Shown here one piece after another: positions 53,821-64,000 of a DNA stretch of 64,000 bases. This stretch comes from Larix kaempferi (taxonomy: Eukaryota > Streptophyta > Pinopsida > Pinales > Pinaceae), in NCBI GenBank assembly GCA_027924585.1, contig BSBM01001068.1, positions 2,031,001 to 2,095,000 on the forward strand. The letters are read 5' to 3'. Below the pieces are notes generated by a model, which saw only the letters and a list, made by a program, of their open reading frames with translations, searched no databases and was not told the origin of the DNA. A program made the position numbers and the translations under genes. Every line of letters begins with the position of its first letter. Position 1 is the first letter of the stretch.

Positions 53821-56800
53821 GTGGCTACAAGAAGGAACCCCGGTTCGCAGTTCTTTTCAGGCGTAGATAATCCAGAAAAGCTCCTCAAGACGGAGAAAGT
53901 CAAAGGCAAGACAAAAGAAGGTATTTCTCAGTTTTCAAATATATTTCCTTCTTTGCAAGAACATTTGTTTGAGGAAGAAAATATTGGATCCAGTGAAAAG
54001 ATTCTGTTTAGAACTAAGTCAGATTCTGATTTGAAAGAAACAAAAGTTAATCCACAAAGTTTGTGGGACTATTCTTTAAAATCTGTTTGGGAAAATTTAC
54101 AAAGATCTGAGAGGAAAGCACCTGAAATATCCAAAGCCCAAAGAATACCTGTACAGGGTAATAGACAACAGGCGACCGTAGTTGCACCTTATAATCCACC
54201 ACCCATGGCTGCCAGATTTGCTCCTTTGGTTTTGCCAGCAATTTTACATGATTTGCCTCAAAATTATGCACAGAGGATCTTTACTTTTGATAATGAGGGA
54301 AATTATACAGCACAGCAACATGTTGATAATTTCAGCGATTTTATTGATTTAGAAGAAGTAGATTTTGATGATGCTAAAATGAGGTTGTTTGCTCAAAGTT
54401 TGAGAGGTGAAGTGAAAAAATGGTTTAGAGCTTTGGCCGCTGGATCTATTGCAAATTATGATGCCTTTACAACCCTTTTTATCGAAAGGTGGGAAGATCA
54501 GAAGAATCCTTCACAGGTATTAACCCAGTACAACAATTTGAAAAAAGGAGGGTTTGAGTCGGTTCAGGAGTTTTCTGCCAGATTTATGAAAGTCTACAAT
54601 TCAATCCCTACAGATATAAAACCTCCAGTAGGAGCAGCCAAGTTACACTATGCTGATGCTTTTGAAGGTGATTTTTCATGCACATTAAGAGAAAGAAGAT
54701 CTACTACTTTGGCAATAATGATGAAAGATGCAGTAGAAGTTGAGGCTAATATGATGGCTTCTGGAAAAATGAGACATAGGGATATGGATAGAAAGAAAAT
54801 TAGAGAAGATAATCAAAATGTAGCTTCTTCTTCTGCTTCTTCTTCCTCTACTGATATAAAGTTTGAAGCGATGATGAAAACTATGGAAAAATTACTAGAA
54901 AGATTAGTAGTGGACAATAAAACTCCAAATAAAGAACCAGCAGAACCTCAAATCAGAAACCCTAACTTTAGGAGGCCTTTTGTTCCAACTATAAGACCGA
55001 GAGGACAGCCAAACCCAAGGAATGCAGAAGAAGATCAAATCCGACCTCCTTTTCCTGAAAATTATATTGCTGGAGAAGCTGAAGACGAAATGCCTGAAGG
55101 AGATATTCATCATTGTGGCAGTTCTGATCCAGAAGTGTATTTGACTAAACAGGAGCATGATATGTTCATGGCAGAAGGAGAATGTTGTAGTTTGGAGATA
55201 GGAAGTGATCAATACCAGATTGGTTATCAGAATGCAATAAATGATCTTCAAAGAAAGATAAATCTGAGGAACCGAGATGTTGTAATTGACAAAGGGAAAG
55301 AACCAATAGGCAAGTCAAAAAGAAATGCTGATAAAGCTTCTACAAGTCAATCTGAACCACAAACTAAAAGAAAAGAAAATGAAGATGTACCCAAGGTAAT
55401 TCCAGACATCAAGAAAGATCTTATGAAGGAAAGTGATAAAAATTTGGTTCCTTTCAACATACAGAATGAAATGTCAAAAGTAAAGATTTCAGTACCCTTT
55501 AATGAAATACTGAAGAACAAGGAATACAAGGAACAAATTTTCAAGATGATGCAGGTAGAAAATCGGGTGGAAGTAGACACTTTGGAATTAGATGATGATA
55601 ATCCTAATATCTGTTTAGGATCAAGAATAGAAGACAATAGTTTGGAAGAAGTTTCTCCTTTCTATGTGAATTTGGATATTCATGATAAAGTGGTACATAA
55701 CTGCATGTTGGATTCTGGAGCTTCTCATAATTTGATGCCCAAACTTGTAGTAGATTCTTTGGGATTGGAAATCACAAGACCATATGATGACTTATTTTCT
55801 TTTGATTCAAGGAAAGTTAAATGTTTAGGGTTGATTAAAGATTTGACAGTCAATCTCAGTAAAATACCAGCCAAAGGTATTCTCATGGATGTGGTGGTTG
55901 CTGATATTCCTGCAAAGTTTGGTATGTTGTTGTCCAGGTCGTGGGCTTCGAAGTTAAAGGGAACTCTACAAATGGATATGTCTTTTGCTACTATTCCGGT
56001 GTTGGGGGTACACAGAAGATTGTATACTGAAAAGAGAGCTTCTTATTTGGTGAGTGATCTAAAAGAACCTGAGAAACATGCCATATATGCTTTAGACACC
56101 GATTTGGGGCCTTGCATTTTGTACAATGATGTTGAATCTAAAGAAAAGATTGATTTAATTGAACCTAAAGAAAATAAGGAGGAAAAATTGTTAAGAGAAA
56201 AGATCAGAAAAGAAGGTACTTGGACGATGCACTTTGATGGAGCTAGAAGCAGAGAAGGAGCTGGAGCAGGAGTATGGATAATTACACCTGACAGAGAATT
56301 TCTAATGTTTTCTTACCAATTGAATTTTGAATGTACCAACAATGTTGCAGAGTATGAGGCCTTAATTCTGGGATTGAATGTGTTGAAGGATTTGAAAGCA
56401 AAAAAGATTGAGGTATTCGGAGATTCTGAATTGGTTATAAATCAAGTAAAAGCTATTTATCAGACCAAACACCCAAAAATGAGGTCCTATAGGAATGAAG
56501 TGTGGGATTTACTGGAAACTTTCTTTGATGAACATGATGTTATCTCAATTCCCCGAGTTAGCAACACTGTAGCAGATTCTTTAGCCAGTGCAGGAGCTGC
56601 GTTCAAAACTCCCGTCTTTTCTAAAAAGGAATATAATATCGAAGTCATACATAGACCATCTATTCCAGACAATGTCAAGCATTGGCAGGTCTTTGAAGAT
56701 GACCAACAGATCAAACGCTTTTTGGAAATGACAGATGAGTTCCACTACAGATCTATTAACGCAGAAGGTGATGAGATGGGTCCAGACGAAGTGGATTCTC

Positions 56801-59751
56801 CGGAGGAAGCCGAAAAATTCAAGCAGAGGATCGGAGGTAAGGATATTATTCAACTGAAGAATAATGTTATCCCTAGAGGTTTAATTCCTTTAGAAAAGTT
56901 ATTTGATAAAAATGATGTGGTAAAGAATCCAAAGATTGAACCAAAACCTGAAGATGTGAAGGATTATAATCTGGGTTCTGAAAAAGATCCCAAATTAGTA
57001 AAACTTTCAAAGAAGTTACCAAGAAAAGAAGAAGATAAAAGTGTGGAAGTAATGAAAAGTTTTTCAGATGTTTTTGCTTGGAGCTATGAGGATTTAAAGG
57101 AATATGATATTTCTGTTATACAACATACAATTCCAATTAAACCAGGTGAAAAGCCTTTTAAGCAAAAATTGAGAAGAATAAATCCCAAGTTACTACCAGT
57201 GATAGAAAAAGAGGTAAGGAAGCTGTTCGATGCTAAGATAATTGTGTCTCTGAGGTTTTCCAAGTGGTTAGCAAATTTAGTACCAGTAAGGAAAAAGAAT
57301 GGAGAAATAAGGCTGTGTGTGGATTTTAGAAACTTGAACAGAGCTTCTTTGAAAGATAATTATCTACTCCCTAAAATGGACCAGGTTTTACAACAAGTTG
57401 TGGGAGCCGAGAGAATTTCCATGCTAAATGGTTTTTCAGGTTATAATCAAATCAAAGTTCATCCAGAGGATCAAGAAAAAACAGCTTTTACTACACCTTG
57501 GGGAACGTTTATGTACGCCAAAATGCCATTCGGTCTAATGAATGCAGGAGCAACATTTCAAAGAGCTATGGATATTGCATTTGCAGATGAAAGGGACAAA
57601 ATTGTGGTGGTATACATGGATGATATCACTGCTTATTCAAAGAACGCTGCTGATCACTGGAAACATTTGGAAAGAGTCTTCATAAAATGTAGAAGGTTTG
57701 GAATTTCATTAAATCCAAAGAAATCACATTTTTGCATGGAAGAAGGAAGGTTATTGGGACACATCATATCCAAAGAAGGAATTAAGATTGATCCAGAGAG
57801 AGTATCTGCAATACAAAAGGTGGGAATTCCCAGAAGTAAGAAAGAGATTCAGTCATTCATAGGAAGGGTAAATTGGTTGAGGAGGTTCATTCCCAGCTTT
57901 GCTGAAATTTTAAGAAATATAACTGAAATGTTGAGAAAAGATAGAGAAATTAAATGGAATGAAGAAACAAGAAAATCCTTTGAAAACATCAAGAAAGCTT
58001 TGACCGAAGCACCGGTGTTAATTAGTCCAGATTATACAAGGGATTTCATTATGTTTACATATGCATCGGAGCACACAGTAGCTGGAGTACTATTGCAGAA
58101 GAATCAAGAGGGTATAGAACAGCCTATTGCATTTTTTAGTAAAATTCTGAGAGATGCAGAATTAAAATACAACATCATGGAAAAACAAGCTTATGCTTTG
58201 GTAAAAGCATTGAAGGATTTCAGGATATATATTTTGCATTCTCATACAATAGCGCATGTTCCATCAGCAGCAGTAAAAGACATTCTTACACAACCAGATC
58301 CTGAAGGGAAAAGAGCAAAATGGATAGCAGTATTGCTGGAATATGACCTGGACATCAAACCCACCAAATTAATAAAAGGTCAAGGTTTAGCTAAGATGAT
58401 GACAGAAACAAATTGGGATTCCCTCAGTATAAATTTTATGGCTGAAACTTCATCCGAGGATGTTCCAAAGTCACCAATAATTGAAGATTTTTCTTTATCT
58501 CCCTGGTACTCAGATATTGTATATGTCTTATAGAATCTCCAAGCACCTGCAGACATGGAAAAAACAAGGGCCAGGTCAGTAAAACTGAAAGCTGCAAAGT
58601 TTTGCATATTAGATGGGAATTTGTTTTGGAAAGATCCAGGAGGAATATTGTTAAATTGTCTTTTAGAGAATGAGGCACAGCATATTATGGTGGAATTTCA
58701 TAAAGGTATGTGTGGAGGACATCATTCATGGAAGGCTACAGTGAACAAAATTCTTAGAGCTGGTTTTTACTGGCCTAGCATGTATTCCGATGTGTATAAA
58801 GAAATAACAAAATGTCATGAATGTCAAATTTTTGATGGAAAAAGAGAATTATTACCATTTCCATTGAAACCCATTTCAGTTGAAGCACCGTTCCAACAGT
58901 GGGGGTTAGATTTTATTGGTGAAATTAACCCGAATTCTTCAGGACAACACAAGTGGATTTTGACTGCTACTGATTACTTCACAAAATGGATTGAGGCCAT
59001 ACCAACCAAAAATGCTACAGAGACGGTGATTATGAACTTTTTGGAAGAAAATATTTTGTCCAGGTTTGGTTGCCCTAAAAGGATAGTGACAGATAATGCC
59101 CCAGCGTTCAAGTCAAAAAAGATGATAAATTTCTGTCATAAATATCACATACATCTGAATCATTCAACAGCTTATTATCCACAAGGAAATGGATTAGCCG
59201 AATCTTCAAATAAAAGTTTGGTGAGGATCGTAAAGAAGTTGTTAGAAGATAATAAGAGGGCTTGGCACACCAAACTGAAATATGCTTTATGGGCAGACAG
59301 AATCAGTACAAAAAGAGCAATTGGCACTTCCCCTTTTCAGCTGGTATATGGTACAGAAGTAGTTTTTCCTGTTTCTTTAGGATTGCCAGTCATGAAATTG
59401 CTACAAGAAGATGATGAAGAACCAAATCATATGCAAAGAAGAATAAATCAAATGATAGAATTACATGAAGTCAGAGAGAAAGCATATAACAAGACCCAAA
59501 TACATCAAGAAAAAATGAAAAAAACTTTTGACAGAAAAGTTAAGTAAAGAGATTTTCAAATAAATGATTTGGTTTTGAAATGGGATTCCAGGAAAGAAGA
59601 ACACCATGGAAAGTTTGAACATTTATGGAAAGGTCCATATATTATTGCAGGATGCCAAGGAGAAAATGCTTTTATCTTAAAAAATTGCAATGGAGAATTT
59701 TATCCTGGAGGGCCAGTAAATGGGAGGCACCTCAAACATTATTTGTCCTAA
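53821..59751 (+). pseudogene. Element C gag-pol, unit 2, two stops
   Basis: Same 1976-codon frame as unit 1, with stops at 58531-58533 (TAG, CAG in unit 1) and 59545-59547 (TAA, GAA in unit 1). Gag through RT and the degenerate RNase H are uninterrupted for 1570 codons. The first stop lies between that RNase H and integrase. The second removes only the integrase tail. RT carries DNGFSG-region changes relative to unit 1, such as LNGFSG in place of LDGFSG near 57424, which removes a normally conserved RT Asp, and TAYSK in place of TVYSK. As in unit 1 there is no N-terminal ATG. Confidence 0.88.
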
Positions 59752-59794
59752 CAGATGGAAGTGAAGGAAAGTTCCTGTACAGTGTAAATATTTC

Positions 59795-59818
59795 AAAAAA
59801 AAAAAAAAAAAAAAAGGG
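59795..59818 (+). other. A21-GGG tract in the 3' spacer of element C, unit 2
   Basis: Twenty-one A followed by GGGTAAAG, two A longer than in unit 1; otherwise the same position relative to the LTR. Confidence 0.6.
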
Positions 59819-59825
59819 TAAAGTT

Positions 59826-59909
59826 TTAAGGTCGCCCAATGGATCAGGCACTTGGTCTACGATGTTCTTTGCTACCTCGCAGGGAGGATAACATCCCCAG
59901 TTGGAGCCA
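59826..59909 (+). other. tRNA-Arg-like sequence directly before LTR 3
   Basis: Second copy of the segment at 48511-48594 with two visible changes: GTCGCCC in place of GTGGCCC, and GGATAACATCC in place of GGATAGCATCC. It again ends GGAGCCA two bases before the LTR. Confidence 0.5.
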
Positions 59910-60680
59910 GTTGTTGACACCAGGTCTGAGGAAAATTGAAATTTTTGCTAAAAGGCCCTAAGAGAAAGAATCATCACAAAAAAGGGTTGAGTTTAAAGTT
60001 TTTTTTATAAAAGAATAGAAGAAAAACCCATATGTATAAAGTCCGCCAGCAAATATAATGTAAAGGTTAAACCCCGGTCATGTTTCGTCGGCGGAGATAG
60101 CATAGATCCAAATCAACGGTCCATATTAACCCCGCGTCGCCAATGTCATCGTCAACAAACGGTGGAGGGTGGTAGCGGACATGATACCACCAAGGCACGT
60201 GTCCCATTTTCATTCATCCGCGCTTGGAGAAAGTGGTATCGGAAACCACTATAACACCGCGCGGAACCACCCATTACAGAAAGGTGAAAAGATATCTTAC
60301 GTGGCAAGGTGGGACCTAACAGGTGGCGAACAAAGAATGGATTGATAAAGCCGTGGCACGTGGCACTATACTTTGCATGGATCGGAAGGCCAATACATGC
60401 TTCAATCGAATCAACGGCCAGCGTTTCATCCGCGGCCAGGAATATGTGCGCTGGATATAAAGGAAAGCGGTCGCGGAGAATAAACCGCCTTAACAGGTGT
60501 CAGCAGATGGTGTATCCGCGCGAGTAGCAAACCGGAAAAGGAAACCGCTTTTTCGATCGCGGATACCGCCGGTGCAATAAAGAAGGACAAGATCTGACGG
60601 TTCAAAATAATAGTTCAAAGATCAATGGTTGGAGACGACCCACGTTCATAAAGGTGCAAGGAGGTTATTCTAAAAAGGCT

Positions 60681-60688
60681 TATATAAA
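60681..60688 (+). promoter_or_regulatory. First TATA box, element C LTR 3
   Basis: TATATAAA in the same context as the other two LTRs, 178 bp before the ATG. Confidence 0.6.
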
Positions 60689-60858
60689 AAGAAAGGGCTC
60701 CACATAACGGCATTTTGTATGTGTCGTTATCCTGGAGAGCTCCGAAGACTGGTGGAAGCCGGCGATTGCGACAGAAGGCGAAAAGCAAGCATTTACAGGT
60801 AGGGTCTGGTGACCTGTCACTCTCTTTAAACGGAATTTTGTTTAAAAGAAGCATTTAG

Positions 60859-63800
60859 ATGGAGACTGTACAAGATATAGACGTTTTTAGGTCAAAAGAT
60901 GCCCTAGAAGACAGAGATGAAGATGTTTTCGATACCCTTATTAGGTTCCCGGTCTCCGATGTAAAAGTGAAGTTATCTGAGCTATTAAAAGAGGGTATAG
61001 ACCCGCATAGAGTTCACCAGTCATCTCTGATAGCTTTTTGCCCTGAACAGGTTCCTGTTTTCCCAGAATTCGTCTCCTGGTGTGCTAAAAACTATTCACG
61101 GGAAGAAAGAGTTGTTTTAAACAGCCAGAAAACTAGAGCCATTTGCAAAATTGAGCCAGCCGAAGTGATTAGAGCCCTAGAAATAGATTTGCCTCAAACC
61201 CTCGACCCTGAAGTTTTTTCTGAAGTGTCGATTATTGAAAATTTTCACCACGCATCTCAGAGTGATAGGGAAGTGTTTTTGTCGACGTGTTTCAGACCAG
61301 AAACTAGCCTTTCTGAACTCCCTTACCCTTTAGATATCAACCTTTTTAATGAGAATACCCAGTTGGTCTTGACACTGTTGGCCGTAGTTTTAGGGTTAGA
61401 TTCGGATTTGTATATAACTGAGTTTCAATTGATTTTATTGTGCAGAATAAGTATAGTCCAGTCGGGAATTGACGAAAGTCAAATTCCCCGACTAAATTTT
61501 GAAGCTTTCATAGCCGAAAGAATGCATGACCAGATGGTCAATTTTTCCACGCACAGACATTTCAGGTTTCAAGCATTTTTAATGAAAATGATTATGGTAT
61601 CCAGCCAGGAAGAATTACAGTTCCCAGAGATTGTTTTCGCAACTCCACTGGAAAACAATATTTTCAATTTCATCAATTACATGCTCTCGACGATCTTTAA
61701 GATGATTTTCGGAAAAAGTCTGCCTAGGGTATTGCCAGAAATGCAGGTATCAATGCAACTGAATACAGAGTATGCTACAGGAGACTGGTTTTTATCAAAA
61801 GATAGTACAGTGGTCAGATTGTATGGATTCAAGCATAAACCCTATGTGCTACCAGCATTCCTCACCTTGAGGATTTTTGCCTTGGAGTTTTTAAGACAGA
61901 AATTGATTGTAGAGGATAACAATTTTTTAGTCCACAGACAAGCAACGGACATTAAATACCCTTTCACATTAGGTCCGTTTACAATAAAGAATAAGAACGC
62001 TGCTGTATATATAGAGAAATTGTTAAAAGACATGAATTTTGAGACAGACGCAGTCTTGGAATATGACCCATTAAATATCATATCCAAAAGAAGAATTGAG
62101 CATCGTATTAAGGCTCTGAATCATCAAACTGTTGAAGGGATGGCAGACAGAGCCAACTGGCTCGAATACAAAGAAGAAATTATCCCAGACAAGTCCGACA
62201 AAGAAAGGTCATTGGAAGAAGCAATGGCAGAAACAGAAAGCGAAATCAATACCGCATTAGTGGGGTCCAAAAGACCTATACAAGACATTATGATCATTGA
62301 TGATGAAGAGACAGAAAAAGGAAAACGATTGAAGACTGATGAGTCACAGGAATTGACAACCATTTCAGAAGAAGCAAAAGCTACAGAAAATGAAATACCA
62401 GAGGTTACAGTGAGGGAATACAATATTGAAGAGACCCCTGTAGGGGATGATGTAAATAGACCCAAAAATTTCATGGACGTATTTAATGAACATAGTAAAA
62501 ACAAACAGGAATCCGCGAAACAAACAAGTCTATTGTTTCCAAAGGTCAGAAATATATCGAATAATGAAGTAAGCTTATTCACCAGCAGGAACATCAAAGA
62601 AAATTCTTTAAAATTTTCAGTTGTGACCAAAAACAAGATCTCAGAGATGAGTGTGGATTTGTCAAAGATAAATGCCCCTAACAAAATTTTGTTACATAGA
62701 CAAGCTGGAGAGGTTATATACTCCGACTATTTGGGGGCCACATTGAGAGCAGACAAACTAAAGAATTCAGTAGAAAAATTAAATAATCAGTTGAGGCAAG
62801 AAAAGGCAGAGAATAAGTCTCGACAACATCAAATTAAGAAGCTGCAAATGGACTTAACTAATAAAGATGGAGCTGCGGCTACCAAACTGCTCCAGGAGAA
62901 GGAAGAAGTGATTTTAACATTGAGACGAAAGTTAAAAATCCCAGATGTTGTACTCATTCAAGGTGCAGAATTGACTATATTAGAAAAAGAGAAAGAAGAG
63001 TTATCTAACGAAGTCAATGATGTCACAGCTAAGTTGTTAAAGCTGTCTGACGAAAAGGACTATTGGGAAAAAGAAAGGTTCATTTTGGAAGAACAGTTGG
63101 CAACAGCGAGAAAACAATTAACAGAGAGCAGTCAGCAGTAGGTACAGGCAGGCCCAGAAGAGGATAAGAATGGTGTAGATGGGATTTTGCAGGCAATGTC
63201 ACAAATAAGTTTAAAGGATAATGAAATCAAATTGTTGAAAGCAGAAATACAAAAATTAAAAGAGGAAAATGAAGCAAAAGAAAAAGAAATAAAAACTTTG
63301 CAAGCAAATAATCAGGAATTGAGCAGTAATAATAAAGGATTGGCTGCTCATGCAACAGGACAAGCTGCTATGCAGGGATGTAAACATATGGTGTGGGACC
63401 AGATCATCAAAGAAGTTGAAAAACTTAGGCCATATCTGGATTATATAAGAGTTAAGGAAAAGGTAGCCAAAGATGCCTTCGACAGTTGCCGAGCAGTCAG
63501 GGAAGGGTTAAATAGAAAACCGAAAGAAATAGCCCAGAGAGCAATTACATTTTTAAATAGTTTATCTGAGGCAGACCTGACAGCCATGAGTATAACAAAC
63601 AGAATTTCTGTCATCACTTGGGCCAGAAGGATCTTGGGCAAATACTCACATATCGAAAACATCGAGGCCAAAGCAGGAGAAATAAGGAAAGAAGTAATCC
63701 AGTTCAAAAAGCAATTTGACAAGTTAGTGAACAAGGGATTCCCAGCTTTCTGGAACGAAAATAATGAATTAATTCCTCCAGCTGATTATAAAAGATTACT

Positions 63801-64000
63801 GTTTGATATCAGGATGGATCACCGAAAATTCCAGCAGATAGATCACATGCTCACAGGAAAAATTCTAATGGAGAAAATGTCAGGGGAATTTGAAATTTTA
63901 AATATGCTGATTTTAACTTGCGCAAACCTTCTCCCTATTTCTTATGCAGGTCATATCGAGATGCGAGTCTTGGTGAAAGAAATGACAAATTATGACCTAC
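60859..64000 (+). pseudogene. LTR-encoded coiled-coil protein of element C, LTR 3 copy, one stop, cut by window
   Basis: Open from ATG 60859 for 760 codons to TAG at 63139-63141 (CAG in the other copies), then in phase to the end of the window, which falls about 20 codons before the expected stop. The stop lies inside the coiled coil. It shares most diagnostic states with LTR 2. Confidence 0.85.

Larger units (their letters stand above)
37284..64000 (+). mobile_element. Element C: tandem Tat-like Ty3/gypsy array, LTR-int-LTR-int-LTR
   Basis: Three LTRs starting TGTTGACACC lie at 37284, 48597 and 59912, the last cut by the window end. Two internal regions (42336-48596 and 53649-59911) each have a tRNA-Asp-type primer site and a full-length gag-pol frame. 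LTRs 1 and 2 are both 5052 bp and end GCTAACA. The units differ by scattered substitutions, and each carries private stop codons, so this is not a simple duplication in the assembly. The bases before the first LTR are ATGAC, the candidate left target duplication; the right end is outside the window. Confidence 0.92.
59912..64000 (+). repeat. Element C LTR 3, truncated by the window end
   Basis: Starts TGTTGACACC and follows LTR 2 closely to the end of the window (4089 bp). Its termination and the outer target duplication are not visible. Confidence 0.9.

Noticed and set aside
37284-64000. Element C tandem array as a pure assembly duplication
   Set aside because: The units differ by scattered substitutions, different poly-A lengths and private stop codons, so they are separate sequences, although long-read proof is still lacking.

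Overview
The window is a stack of nested LTR retrotransposons from a large, repeat-rich plant nuclear genome. No host gene, bacterial operon, rRNA or CRISPR array is visible. The evidence for a plant is the Ty3/gypsy and Ty1/copia polyproteins of plant type, primer sites matching plant tRNA-Asp and tRNA-Glu 3' ends (recalled from memory), TATAAATA-type promoters and a long GAT/ATC microsatellite. The very long elements (13 to 21 kb) suggest a gymnosperm or fern; that is inference.

Element A (minus strand, 33111 down past position 1) is a Ty3/gypsy element of unusual design. In order it has a 1.39-kb 5' LTR (31725-33111), a primer site repeated in a 73-bp tandem array, a 161-codon frame, and a gag-pol frame with five zinc knuckles and a second gag-like domain between protease and RT. 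A TATA-box spacer follows, then a large coiled-coil ORF abutting the 3' LTR (1-92 visible). Its reading frames carry several stops and one frameshift.

Element B (plus strand, 2846-23987, TSD ggaac) is inserted in A between pol and the accessory ORF. It is 21.1 kb long with LTRs of 6993 and 6992 bp that differ by under 1%. Each LTR contains a 1075-codon protein gene, intact in the 5' LTR and stopped at codon 342 in the 3' LTR. The internal region encodes gag, protease, an extra RNase H, RT, a degenerate RNase H and integrase.

From 33112 to 35281 lie decayed Ty1/copia pieces into which A inserted. Next come about 1 kb of AT-rich DNA without recognised content and a GAT/ATC triplet block (36404-37283) whose strand bias flips twice.

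Element C (plus strand, 37284 to beyond 64000) abuts that block. It is a tandem LTR-internal-LTR-internal-LTR array with 5052-bp LTRs and internal regions of about 6.26 kb. Each LTR carries a roughly 1068-codon gene, and every copy has its own stop codons. This protein is recognisably related to the LTR-encoded protein of element B, although the DNA is not.

The most notable system is this: two distinct Tat-like retrotransposon families carry a homologous coiled-coil protein gene inside their LTRs, with one TATA box before the gene and a second TATA box after it. In both families an RNase H sits between protease and RT, and the usual RNase H after RT has lost catalytic residues. Element A places an analogous accessory gene in the env-like position, also with its own upstream TATA box.
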